Positions 1 through 6,783 of a stretch of DNA of 13,410 nt are shown piece after piece. Numbering within the stretch: the stretch's first letter is position 1; every line of letters starts with the position of its first letter. The notes beneath the pieces were generated by a model that saw nothing but the letters and a program-made list of their open reading frames with translations, was not told the origin of the DNA and did no database searches. Source of the DNA: Betaproteobacteria bacterium (GTDB lineage: Bacteria; Pseudomonadota; Gammaproteobacteria; Burkholderiales; Burkholderiaceae); assembly GCA_009921765.1 (NCBI GenBank), contig RFXC01000112.1, positions 1 through 13,410 on the forward strand. Reading direction: 5' to 3'. A program made the translations under genes and the position numbers.

Positions 1-3
1 CCA

Positions 4-399
4 GTGATCGTTGTCGATACGAACGTTCTTGCGTACTTGTACTTGCCCGGCGAGTACACGGCGCAGGCCGAAGCGCTCTTGGAGCGTGACCCGGAATGGG
101 CAGCGCCGGTACTGTGGCGTAGCGAGTTTCGCAACATCCTGGCCGGGTACATGCGACGCAGGACGATCTCGCTGGAACAAGCAAACAGCCTGCAGCGGGA
201 GGCAGAGAGCTTGCTTGAAGGCGCAGAGTTCGAGGTCGAGTCCTCGGCTGTATTGGAACTGGTGCGGGACAGTGACTGCTCCGCATACGATTGTGAATTC
301 ATTGCCCTTTCGATGAAGCTCGATACGAAGCTGGTCACCATGGACAAGAAGCTGCTGCGAGCATTCCCGAAACGGGCAGTCGCCCTTCATTCGGGCTAG
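4..399 (+). CDS. VapC-like PIN-domain ribonuclease toxin
   Basis: Probable toxin of a type II toxin-antitoxin module; VapC proteins are Mg2+-dependent RNases that cut tRNA or rRNA when their antitoxin is degraded. The 131-residue protein has the PIN layout: VVDTN at the N-terminus with Asp5, an acidic Glu41 in WRSEF, Asp96 in SAYDCEF and Asp114 in VTMDKK. These are the four acidic residues expected to hold the metal. Length is normal for the family. The GTG at 4 gives a good family N-terminus, but the window edge is only three bases upstream, so a slightly earlier start cannot be excluded. The antitoxin would lie just left of the window and cannot be seen. The next gene follows 26 bp downstream on the same strand. 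The family call is firm; the RNA target is unknown. Confidence 0.88.
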   Translation: MIVVDTNVLAYLYLPGEYTAQAEALLERDPEWAAPVLWRSEFRNILAGYMRRRTISLEQANSLQREAESLLEGAEFEVESSAVLELVRDSDCSAYDCEFIALSMKLDTKLVTMDKKLLRAFPKRAVALHSG

Positions 400-425
400 A
401 TAGGAAAAGCGAGCAAGGACATTTC

Positions 426-1448
426 ATGGCAACCAGCCGTCAACGCAAGACTCGCGCGCCACGCGCATCCCGCGCATCGATCGCGCATCGCGCAACCGCA
501 TGGCAATGCGGCGTGGCGCAACTACCCGGCTATGTCGGCGGCGAGGGCGAGCCATTTCGGCCGGTGGGTATCTTCTGGATGAACGAGGACGGAATGCTGA
601 TCGGCAGTCAGGTCGCGCATCCCGACTCGCTCGAAGACCAGATCATCATCAGCCTGGAACAGGTGATGGCGCGCCCGCTCGCTGGAGTGCCACAACGCCC
701 TTCCCGGATTCGCGTCAAGTCGCCGGGCATTGCGGCGCTGCTGCAGGCCAACACGGTGGGCATCGACATCGTCTGCGGCCCAACCCCGGAGGTGGATGAG
801 GCGCTTCGCGCCATGACCGAGGCCTTCGCAGCCGATGCCGACCAGCTAACCGACTCGTATCTCTCCGGTGGCGCCGATCCCAAGCAGGTGGCATCCCTGT
901 TCGATGCCGCGGCCGGCTTTTACCGGGCTCAACCCTGGCGGGTCATCCCCGACGACCAGAGCCTGTTCGAAGTGACGATCACCGAGCTCGGCATCCGCAA
1001 CTGGATCATCAGTACGATCGGTCAGATGGGACAGAACTTCGGGCTTGCAGTCTTTCAATCGATTGATTATTTCGATCGCTTCGTGCATGCCGCCACCGAC
1101 ATCGAAGGGGACTCCGAACCCGACGTGCCCGCGTATCTTTCGATCAATTTCGAGTCGCGCGGCGACATGCCGCCCGCCCTGCTCGAGGAAATCACCCGGC
1201 ACCGCTGGCCGGTGGCCGATGCCAGAGGCTACCCGTGGATCCTGTGTATCGAGGAAGACGCGCTGACGCGCCCGGTCGCACCGCGGGACATTCAAATCGC
1301 CGAATCGCTGCTGCGAGCCATTCCACCGGCGCTGCAGGATCGCAAGGCGCTGCTGGCTGCCTGGCAGCGCGGCACGCCCTGGGAGCGCACGCAGACCATC
1401 GCTATCTTTGACAGTCCCGTCACGGTCAGTCTGCGCGCCCGGGTCTGA
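426..1448 (+). CDS. Conserved protein of unknown function (DUF6930/DUF7309-like)
   Basis: 340 residues, starting at an ATG with AAGGA 8-12 bases upstream. The first ~25 residues are basic (SRQRKTRAPRASR), with no signal peptide or membrane segment. A first half (about 28-125) has alternating strands and helices, including FRPVGIFWMNEDG and IDIVCGPTPEVDEALRAM. A second half (about 155-330) includes FYRAQPWRVIPDDQSLFEV and IISTIGQMGQNFGLAVF. From memory these resemble the uncharacterised DUF6930 and DUF7309 domains, which occur in otherwise unannotated bacterial proteins; this was not searched. It lies 26 bp after the VapC-like gene and may share its transcript, but nothing in the sequence links it to toxin function. 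It is convergent with the helicase gene. The reading frame is certain; the function is unknown. Confidence 0.8.
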   Translation: MATSRQRKTRAPRASRASIAHRATAWQCGVAQLPGYVGGEGEPFRPVGIFWMNEDGMLIGSQVAHPDSLEDQIIISLEQVMARPLAGVPQRPSRIRVKSPGIAALLQANTVGIDIVCGPTPEVDEALRAMTEAFAADADQLTDSYLSGGADPKQVASLFDAAAGFYRAQPWRVIPDDQSLFEVTITELGIRNWIISTIGQMGQNFGLAVFQSIDYFDRFVHAATDIEGDSEPDVPAYLSINFESRGDMPPALLEEITRHRWPVADARGYPWILCIEEDALTRPVAPRDIQIAESLLRAIPPALQDRKALLAAWQRGTPWERTQTIAIFDSPVTVSLRARV

Positions 1449-1532
1449 TTGCCTGGCGCCGCAATACGTGGAGCGCGAAGAAAAACAAGCTGGTCCCCCC
1501 TAGGGTTGAGGGTGCTGGAGCGGTCGCCCGGA

Positions 1533-3425
1533 TTACCGCGGGCGTTTATTTTTATGCGGCCGCGGCGAAGCAGCGGGACGCGATGTTGCCGGCCTCGCCG
1601 GGCGCTCGGCCCGCGCCTCCGACTCGCTCGCTGACGTCCGCGGACCGCGCGGTGGCATCGCCTCGGTAGGGTGAATGCGAAGCATCTGTCCTGCCACCCG
1701 TACTTTGCTCAGGTGCTTGATGATACGGGCCGGCAGAGCCTCGGGGAGCTCCACCAGACTGTGCTGCTCGAACACCCGGATGCGCCCGATCTGACGGGCC
1801 TCCAGACCCGCCTCATTGGCAATGGCGCCCATCAGGTTGCCGGGCTTGGCGCCATGGGCTTCACCCACTTGCACGCGGAAGGTCTGAAAGCCGGTTGAGC
1901 CGGGACGGGATCCGACTGGCTTGGCCGAGTCCTCGCGGGTACCGCCCCCTGGTTCGGCACCCCAACGGACTGACGGGCTCGAGTCGTGTGCCGCGAGGTT
2001 TCGACGAACCGTGCGTTCGGCAGGACGGTCCGAACCCTGAGCGCTGGATCGATCATCCAGACGATTCGACGGCCTATCCGAGGCGCCGGTGACGCGTTCC
2101 GCGGCATCCTGCCCCTTGACCAGCAACAGCGGCAGACCTCCGCGCGACATGCGCGCCAGGGCGGCTGCGATATCGATGGCAGCAACACCGTGTTCCTGCT
2201 CGTACTCGCTCACAATGCTGGCAAAGGCCTCAAGGCCACCCGCATCCAGTGTTTCGGTGATCCGGTCCTTGAAGCGGGCGATGCGCACCGCGTTGACAGC
2301 CCGAATGGTGGGCAGCTCGAGCGCTTCAATCGGCTGGCGCGTGGAGCGCTCGATGGCCTTGAGCAGCCCGCGTTCACGCGGCGTGACAAACAGAATCGCC
2401 TCACCACTGCGACCGGCCCGGCCGGTGCGGCCAATGCGATGGGTATAGGTTTCGGCGTCGCTTGGCAGATCGTAGTTGATGACATGGCTGATGCGCTCCA
2501 CATCGAGCCCACGCGCTGCCACATCGGTAGCCACCAGAATGTCGATCTCGCCTTCGCGCAGCTGGGCGATGGTGCGTTCGCGTTGCTGCTGCACCATGTC
2601 GCCATTGATTGCCGCTGCGGGGAAACCCCGGGCCTGGAGTTTTTCGGCCAGTTCTTCGGTACCGAGCTTGGTGCGCGTGAAGACGATCATGGCCTCGAAG
2701 GTCTCCGCCTCGAGAATGCGGGTGAGTGCATCGAGCTTGTGCATGCCGCTCACCAGCCACTGCCGTTGCCGGATGTTGGTTGCAGTGGCGGTCTTGGCGG
2801 CAATCGTGATCTCGGCGGGCTCGCGCATATGGGTCCGGGCGATGCGGCGGATCTCGGCTGGCAGGGTGGCCGAGAACAACGCCGTCTGGCGCCCCTGTGG
2901 CGTGGCGCTCAGAATGCGCTCGACCTCCTCCACGAAACCCATGCGCAGCATTTCGTCGGCTTCATCGAGCACCAAGGTGCGCAGGGCCGACAGATCGAGA
3001 GAGCCCCTGTCGAGGTGATCGATGATGCGCCCGGGTGTGCCCACGATCACATGCAGGCCCCGGCGCAGGGCCGACAGCTGCGTGCCATAGCCCTGGCCAC
3101 CATAAATGGGCAGCACGTGAAAGCCCGGAATCGCATGCGCATAGCGCTGAAAGGCTTCGGCCACCTGAATGGCCAGTTCACGCGTGGGCGTGAGTACCAG
3201 CGCCTGAGGTGCGCCCGCGCTGGGTTCCAGCCGAGCCAGGATGGGCAGCGCAAAGGCGGCCGTCTTGCCGGTGCCGGTCTGGGCCTGGCCCAGGAGGTCC
3301 TTTCCCTGCAACAGGGGCGGGATGGCCATGGCCTGAATCGGTGAGGGGGCCTCATAGCCAACTTGCGCGATGGCTTGGAGCAGGGTGGGGGGCAGGCCGA
3401 GTTCGGCAAAGGATGAGGGCGTCAT
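1533..3425 (-). CDS. deaD: DEAD-box ATP-dependent RNA helicase, DeaD/CsdA-like
   Basis: RNA helicase that unwinds RNA duplexes; CsdA-type members act in ribosome assembly, mRNA turnover and cold adaptation. 630 residues, close to E. coli CsdA (about 629). In order: Q-motif region (FAELGLPPTLLQ... to ~31), Walker A AQTGTGKT (48-55), DEAD (154-157), SAT (185-187), ARGLD (~304-308), HRIGRTGR (329-336), then a low-complexity linker rich in R, S, D and P (~440-510). A DbpA/CsdA-type RNA-binding domain follows (~514-585, with NLMGAIANEAGL and IGRIRVFEQHSLVELP), then a basic tail ending HKNKRPR. I place the start at the ATG at 3425, which has GGGG five to eight bases upstream and begins directly before the Q motif. 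An earlier in-frame ATG at 3512 would add 29 residues unlike the family. The RNA-binding domain separates it from RhlE-type helicases. Confidence 0.93.
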   Translation of the reverse strand: MTPSSFAELGLPPTLLQAIAQVGYEAPSPIQAMAIPPLLQGKDLLGQAQTGTGKTAAFALPILARLEPSAGAPQALVLTPTRELAIQVAEAFQRYAHAIPGFHVLPIYGGQGYGTQLSALRRGLHVIVGTPGRIIDHLDRGSLDLSALRTLVLDEADEMLRMGFVEEVERILSATPQGRQTALFSATLPAEIRRIARTHMREPAEITIAAKTATATNIRQRQWLVSGMHKLDALTRILEAETFEAMIVFTRTKLGTEELAEKLQARGFPAAAINGDMVQQQRERTIAQLREGEIDILVATDVAARGLDVERISHVINYDLPSDAETYTHRIGRTGRAGRSGEAILFVTPRERGLLKAIERSTRQPIEALELPTIRAVNAVRIARFKDRITETLDAGGLEAFASIVSEYEQEHGVAAIDIAAALARMSRGGLPLLLVKGQDAAERVTGASDRPSNRLDDRSSAQGSDRPAERTVRRNLAAHDSSPSVRWGAEPGGGTREDSAKPVGSRPGSTGFQTFRVQVGEAHGAKPGNLMGAIANEAGLEARQIGRIRVFEQHSLVELPEALPARIIKHLSKVRVAGQMLRIHPTEAMPPRGPRTSASESEARAERPARPATSRPAASPRPHKNKRPR

Positions 3426-3442
3426 ATGCCCCGATTGTCCCA

Positions 3443-3454
3443 CGGGCCGGCCCG
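3443..3454. promoter_or_regulatory. 12-bp GC-only palindrome in the helicase leader
   Basis: CGGGCCGGCCCG is a perfect palindrome ending 17 bases before the helicase start codon. In the mRNA leader it could fold or act as a protein site. Helicases of this type are often controlled through their leaders, but nothing here proves a role, and GC-only palindromes also arise by chance in this base composition. Confidence 0.3.
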
Positions 3455-3522
3455 GGTCTGGTGAGTGATTGGGCGCTTTGGCGCCGCTAGAGCGTCGAGG
3501 CTGATGCGCCAACGGTCAGTGC

Positions 3523-3600
3523 TCAACGGGCAACAGTCGCCGCAATCAGAACATTGGCTGGGATACCCAGGCTCTGATGCAGTCGGCGGACGACTCGCAT
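3523..3600 (-). pseudogene. C-terminal remnant of a HigA-like antitoxin
   Basis: On the minus strand this stretch reads MRVVRRLHQSLGIPANVLIA followed by ATVAR and a TGA at 3525-3523. The RRLH..LGIP..VLI pattern is the hallmark C-terminus of HigA-type (Xre-like) antitoxins, where a final helix follows the helix-turn-helix domain. Only about 25 recognisable residues remain. Reading further upstream on this strand runs through the hairpin at 3617-3648 and gives PAMGVPAPIAGA, which is not HigA-like, so the N-terminal two thirds, including the DNA-binding domain, are gone. No HigB toxin is visible next to it. I interpret it as a dead toxin-antitoxin fragment. The similarity is recalled, short, and needs a search. 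Confidence 0.5.
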
Positions 3601-3616
3601 GAGCTTAAGCACGGCC

Positions 3617-3648
3617 CCAGCAATGGGAGCGGGCACTCCCATTGCTGG
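3617..3648. repeat. Perfect 13-bp inverted repeat with 6-base loop
   Basis: CCAGCAATGGGAG pairs perfectly with CTCCCATTGCTGG around the loop CGGGCA. It lies between the minus-strand HigA-like remnant and the Phd/YefM promoter. Neither side has a run of T after the stem, so it is not a standard Rho-independent terminator. It could be a transcription barrier between divergent units, a scar of a small palindromic element, or a folded site. The stem is far longer than expected by chance. Confidence 0.8.
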
Positions 3649-3704
3649 TCTGAGCAATCGGACAGGCATCACAGGTTCTGCTTTCGCCCCTGCCAGCCTG
3701 AGCG

Positions 3705-3727
3705 TATGCTGTACAGAATTTTGTACA
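3705..3727 (+). promoter_or_regulatory. YefM-type operator (two TGTACA boxes) with probable -10 element
   Basis: TGTACA occurs at 3710-3715 and again at 3722-3727, a centre-to-centre distance of 12 bp. This hexamer and spacing match the core repeats bound by the YefM-YoeB complex in E. coli (established work on that operator). A -10-like TATGCT (3705-3710) touches the first box; no clear -35 is visible. The site lies 24 bp before the antitoxin start and just before a strong ribosome site (AGGAGG, 3741-3746). Inference: the antitoxin and its complex with the toxin repress this promoter. Confidence 0.75.
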
Positions 3728-3751
3728 TCTTGTGAGGCTCAGGAGGCGACC

Positions 3752-4042
3752 ATGGGAATTGCTGCATGCGACGTCATCCCCCTCTCGTACGCCCGCGCCA
3801 ACTTCTCTGAACTGGCAGAAGAGGTCAGGGGTGGCGCCGAGAAGGTCATCACCAAGAATGGTGAAAGTTATATCGCACTGATCGACGCACGACGGCTGGA
3901 CTACTACCACCAACTGGAGCGCGAGCGTATTCATTTGCTGCTGATCAACGAGGCTGGCAAAGGCCTCGATGACGTTGCTGCCGGCAAGGTCAAAGACGCC
4001 CGAAGCGCAATCGCCGCCCTCAAACGTCGCCGCAGCGCCTGA
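3752..4042 (+). CDS. Phd/YefM-family antitoxin
   Basis: Antitoxin and autorepressor of a type II module. 96 residues. The N-terminal half has the Phd/YefM pattern: VIPLSYARANFSELAEEV, then KVITKNGESYIALIDARRLDYY, where the KNGES/IALI stretch corresponds to the family's hairpin that precedes the DNA-contacting fold. The C-terminal part (about 50-96), ending ALKRRRSA, is the toxin-binding arm and is helical and charged. The ATG at 3752 is chosen because AGGAGG lies 6 bases upstream and translation from it gives the family N-terminus; an in-frame ATG at 3599 would add about 51 residues running through the hairpin and operator. The toxin gene starts 8 bp downstream, so the two form one operon. 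The operator with TGTACA boxes supports a YefM-like mode of DNA binding. Confidence 0.9.
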   Translation: MGIAACDVIPLSYARANFSELAEEVRGGAEKVITKNGESYIALIDARRLDYYHQLERERIHLLLINEAGKGLDDVAAGKVKDARSAIAALKRRRSA

Positions 4043-4050
4043 GGGTTCGG

Positions 4051-4446
4051 ATGCCGCGCGTGGCGAAAAAGCCCGTCATCAAGTTCACTGCCAACTTCGA
4101 GCGCAATCTCGAAGAGATCGAACGGTTCCTGAATGAAGCTGAAGCGCCGAAGGCCTACGATGGACTGCTCGATGAACTGTTGGAGACAGTCATTCCCAAC
4201 CTTGAGCGCTTCCCTGGCATGGGCCGACCGTTCATGCTTCGGCAACCGCGGTCAGTCGAGACCACCAATGCCTTGGCGGCGCTACGCGCAAAGTTGTTGG
4301 CGCTGACCACGGACCCGGAGGCACTGCGCGAAGACGTGCTCAAGGATTACCTGCTGCTCTATGCGCAGATCGGCGGCACAATTTACCTCCTCGCCATCAG
4401 GCACCAGCGGCAGCTTTCAATTGATTTCGAAGGGCACTGGCGCTGA
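4051..4446 (+). CDS. RelE/ParE-family toxin paired with the Phd/YefM antitoxin
   Basis: Probable toxin of the module: RelE-like members cut mRNA on the ribosome, ParE-like members block gyrase. 131 residues, longer than the usual 90-105. The N-terminal KFTANFERNLEEIERFL and the C-terminal strand pattern YLLLYAQIGGTIYLLAIRHQRQLSIDF match the RelE/ParE fold, where a YRLLY..-like strand and an IRHQRQ/D-type tail are usual. The extra length lies in the middle (about 55-95), a helical stretch with ALAALRAKLLALTTDPEALRED that ordinary family members lack. Start at ATG 4051, 8 bp after the antitoxin stop, with GAGGG overlapping the antitoxin stop. Which target it hits cannot be told from sequence. 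Confidence 0.82.
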   Translation: MPRVAKKPVIKFTANFERNLEEIERFLNEAEAPKAYDGLLDELLETVIPNLERFPGMGRPFMLRQPRSVETTNALAALRAKLLALTTDPEALREDVLKDYLLLYAQIGGTIYLLAIRHQRQLSIDFEGHWR

Positions 4447-4546
4447 CGCCGCTCGACGGGCAGCGAAACGTTTCTCGACGTCTACGTCTGAGGCTTGCTG
4501 GCGATAATAAAATCGTTTTCCCAGAACATTCGAGCGGAGTCTGTTC

Positions 4547-4921
4547 ATGATCGGTTACACCTGTGTTGGCACCAACGACCTCGATAGGGCAGTCCACTTT
4601 TACAGTGAATTGTTTGGATTGCTCGGGGCCCAAGCTTTTTTCAAAAGCGATCGCGGCATTGGCTGGGGGGTCAGTCGCGACAAACCGATGTTCAGTGTGC
4701 TCAAGCCTTTCAACGGAGAGCAGGCGACCGCAGGCAATGGCACCATGGTGGCTCTGTCAGCGTCCAGCCCCGAGGAGGTTCAAGCGCTTCATGCGAAGGC
4801 CATTGCATTGGGCGGCACGGACGAGGGCAGCCCTGGCCCGCGGGGCAGCGGGTTTTACGGTGCCTATTTCCGAGACCTTGATGGCAATAAATTGGCAGCC
4901 TTCTGCATGGTCAAAGTCTGA
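4547..4921 (+). CDS. VOC superfamily (glyoxalase/dioxygenase fold) protein
   Basis: 124 residues, one full VOC unit made of two beta-alpha-beta-beta-beta modules: MIGYTCVGTNDLDRAVHFYSELFG at the N-terminus and GSGFYGAYFRDLDGNKLAAFC at the C-terminus. The family includes lactoylglutathione lyases, dioxygenases and resistance proteins. At the two sites that usually bind metal, this protein has Tyr4 in place of the common His, and Ala in NKLAAF in place of the common Glu. It may therefore not be a classical metal-dependent glyoxalase; close relatives as I recall them share this, so it looks like a subfamily trait rather than damage. Start ATG 4547 has AGCGGAG upstream. It stands alone between the toxin-antitoxin pair and the IclR gene. 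Substrate unknown. Confidence 0.85.
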   Translation: MIGYTCVGTNDLDRAVHFYSELFGLLGAQAFFKSDRGIGWGVSRDKPMFSVLKPFNGEQATAGNGTMVALSASSPEEVQALHAKAIALGGTDEGSPGPRGSGFYGAYFRDLDGNKLAAFCMVKV

Positions 4922-5017
4922 ACCGATACCGGACCATCATGCTGGCTTAGCCTCGATTCACGGTGGCGCAGTCCGCCTGTTTGGCAAAAGCCCGTCGCAG
5001 CCAACCCTTCGCTCAGC

Positions 5018-5773
5018 ATGCGCGCAGTCGAAAGAGTCACTCGAATTCTGCAGTTGGTCTCGGCCGCGGCGCCAGAGGGGCTGACCCTTGCTGAATTGTC
5101 GAAGCTGTGCGTGCTCGACAAGGCGACAGTCCTTCGCATAACAAGAGCGCTTTGCGAATCCGGATGGCTCTCAAAGTCGAAGAGTGACCGCGCGTTTCAC
5201 CTTGGCGTTGAAGCTTGGCTGGCGGGGCGAAGCGGTCATGACGCACTCAATCGCATGGCCAGGACCGCGGTAGGTCGGCTCACAGTCCTTTCACGGGATG
5301 CGGGCGGTACTGCTTATCTGGCGGTACGCAGTGGCATGGATATGGTCATCGTCGCCAAGGCGGGCAGCGGGACGGATATTCGGGCAAGCGCCTCGGTGGG
5401 CCAGAGGCAAACGTTGGCAGCAGGGGCGGCAGGTCTCGCCTATTTGTCCGCACTCGAACCCGCCGAGGGCGACGCAATGGTTGCAGCTCTGCAGTCCATG
5501 AGGAAGGCGGCAGACCCAGACCTCGCAGAGGCGATTATGCGATCACGCTCGCAGGGATATGCGCGATCCGGCGGTAGCGTGTTCTACCAAGTTCGGGCAA
5601 TCGCACTTGCGCTGAAGGGGCCTGAAGGTCGTCCCATCGGCGCGGTTAGCCTCGCTGCGGGTGCTGAGCGCCTGACCGCCTCGTACATTGAGGCATGTCT
5701 TCCAATGTTGAAGCGAACGGTTGCTGGCATTGAGAGATCGATGATCCGGCGTGATTCGCGTTTCACTGAGTGA
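5018..5773 (+). CDS. IclR-family transcriptional regulator
   Basis: 251 residues. An N-terminal winged helix-turn-helix (about 5-65; TLAELSKLCVLDKATVLRI with recognition helix TVLRITRAL) is followed by the IclR effector-binding domain (about 75-245; GGTAYLAVRSGMDMVIV, RQTLAAGAAGLAYLSAL, SRSQGYARSGGSVFYQVRAIALAL, GRPIGAVSLAA). IclR proteins usually sense a small carboxylic or aromatic acid and control the neighbouring catabolic genes. It lies 100 bp before the receptor pseudogene on the same strand and heads the cluster that runs to HyuA, so it is the likely regulator; co-transcription with them is possible. The ATG at 5018 starts the family N-terminus (RAVERVTRILQLV), though no good ribosome site precedes it. 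Confidence 0.9.
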   Translation: MRAVERVTRILQLVSAAAPEGLTLAELSKLCVLDKATVLRITRALCESGWLSKSKSDRAFHLGVEAWLAGRSGHDALNRMARTAVGRLTVLSRDAGGTAYLAVRSGMDMVIVAKAGSGTDIRASASVGQRQTLAAGAAGLAYLSALEPAEGDAMVAALQSMRKAADPDLAEAIMRSRSQGYARSGGSVFYQVRAIALALKGPEGRPIGAVSLAAGAERLTASYIEACLPMLKRTVAGIERSMIRRDSRFTE

Positions 5774-5873
5774 AACCAAAAGCGTCCTTCAAGCCTAGGC
5801 CTTCAGCGTCGCCTGCCGTACCATTTTCGTGAACGCATTGAGTGTGCGCATCCTGTATAGGGGGACAAGGCAA

Positions 5874-6766
5874 ATGTATCCAATGAACAACCGCCGCCGC
5901 GCGGCGCTGGTAGTCGGTGCTTCGCTTACCGCTTGTTGCGCTTCGCCATTCGCGGCACTGGCTCAAGCAGGGTTCCCCAGCCGTCCTGTGAAGTTTGTCG
6001 TTCCGGGGCGAACGGCGCGATTGGTACCGATGTGGCAGCCAAATCGGCGGGCGACGGCTACACGATGCTAATGACTTCCGACACTCACCTGATCACGCCT
6101 TTACTGGCCAAGACGCCCTACGACCCGATCAGCGACTTCGCGCCTGTGGGCATCGTTGCGACGAGTGAGCTGGTCTTGGTCGTGAACAAGGACCTTCCTG
6201 TCAGCACCCTTCGAGACTTCATTTCGTACGTCAACGCGAAACCGGGACGGGTCAACTTTGCATCGCCTGGCAATGGCAACTCATTGCACCTCGCGGGTGA
6301 GCTTTTCGGCAGCCTAACCGCAACGAAGATGGTTCATATTCCCTATAAAGGCGCTGGTCCAGCAGTCACCGACTTGCTGGGTGGGCAGGTGCAGGCTTTT
6401 TTCAGCCCTCCAATCAACGTCATCCAACACATCAAGGCGGGCAGGTTGAAAGCCATTGCCGTATCGGGGACGAATAGACTGGGCGCCCTGCCAGAAGTCG
6501 CCACCTTCGCCGAAGGTGGATTGCAAAACTTCGATGTACGTATCTGGCAGGGCGTGTTTGTACCCGCTTCGACGCCTAAGGATTTGGTTGAGAGGCTGGC
6601 TGCCGACATTCAAAGAGCGCTTGCTGACGATGGCATTCGATCCGAGCTGGCAAAGGGTGGCATGGATGCTGGATTTCTTGGCCCAGCACAGATGGCCGCT
6701 CTGGTGCGATCCGATACAGCCAAGTATCGAAAAATCATAGTGGACGCGCAGATCAAACTTGATTGA
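5874..6766 (+). pseudogene. Bug/TctC-type tripartite tricarboxylate transporter receptor, broken by internal deletion
   Basis: Periplasmic solute-binding protein family that delivers carboxylates and related compounds, very numerous in Bordetella and relatives. The first frame gives a signal peptide (basic MYPMNNRRRAAL, hydrophobic core, probable cleavage after ALAQA) and the mature start GFPSRPVKFVVP. The frame then breaks at about 6005 and the rest continues in another frame from GANGAIGTDVAAKSAGDGYT to the end (IVDAQIKLD). In intact relatives about 32-33 residues sit between VVP and GANG, including the FAPGG.xD ligand-binding loop; these are missing. The net change (loss of about 100 bp, length 1 modulo 3) both removes the loop and shifts the frame. 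Start ATG 5874 has a GGGGGACAAGG stretch upstream. The remaining C-terminal 250 residues look undamaged, so the loss is recent. Confidence 0.88.
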
Positions 6767-6783
6767 GAACGAGAGGATCCTCC

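Noticed and set aside
1449..1532. Bidirectional terminator between the converging genes
   Set aside because: Only weak G/C-rich complementarity around CCCCCCTAGGG; no convincing stem-loop with a T-run.
1986..3344. A long open frame of 452 residues on the plus strand opposite the helicase
   Set aside because: It mirrors the helicase codons, has no family features or ribosome site, and the minus strand holds all DEAD-box motifs in order.
3599..3751. An earlier in-frame start for the Phd/YefM antitoxin
   Set aside because: It would translate the hairpin and the operator; the ATG at 3752 has a strong ribosome site and the family N-terminus.
4465..4474. Perfect 10-bp palindrome GAAACGTTTC before the VOC gene
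   Set aside because: Short, no linked promoter elements that I could support, and likely by chance.
4503..4510. GATAAT-like -10 box upstream of the VOC gene
   Set aside because: No -35 box at a workable spacing, so not listed as a promoter.
5838..5859. TTGAGT and TGTATA as a promoter for the receptor gene
   Set aside because: The spacer is only 10 bp, far too short for a sigma-70 promoter.
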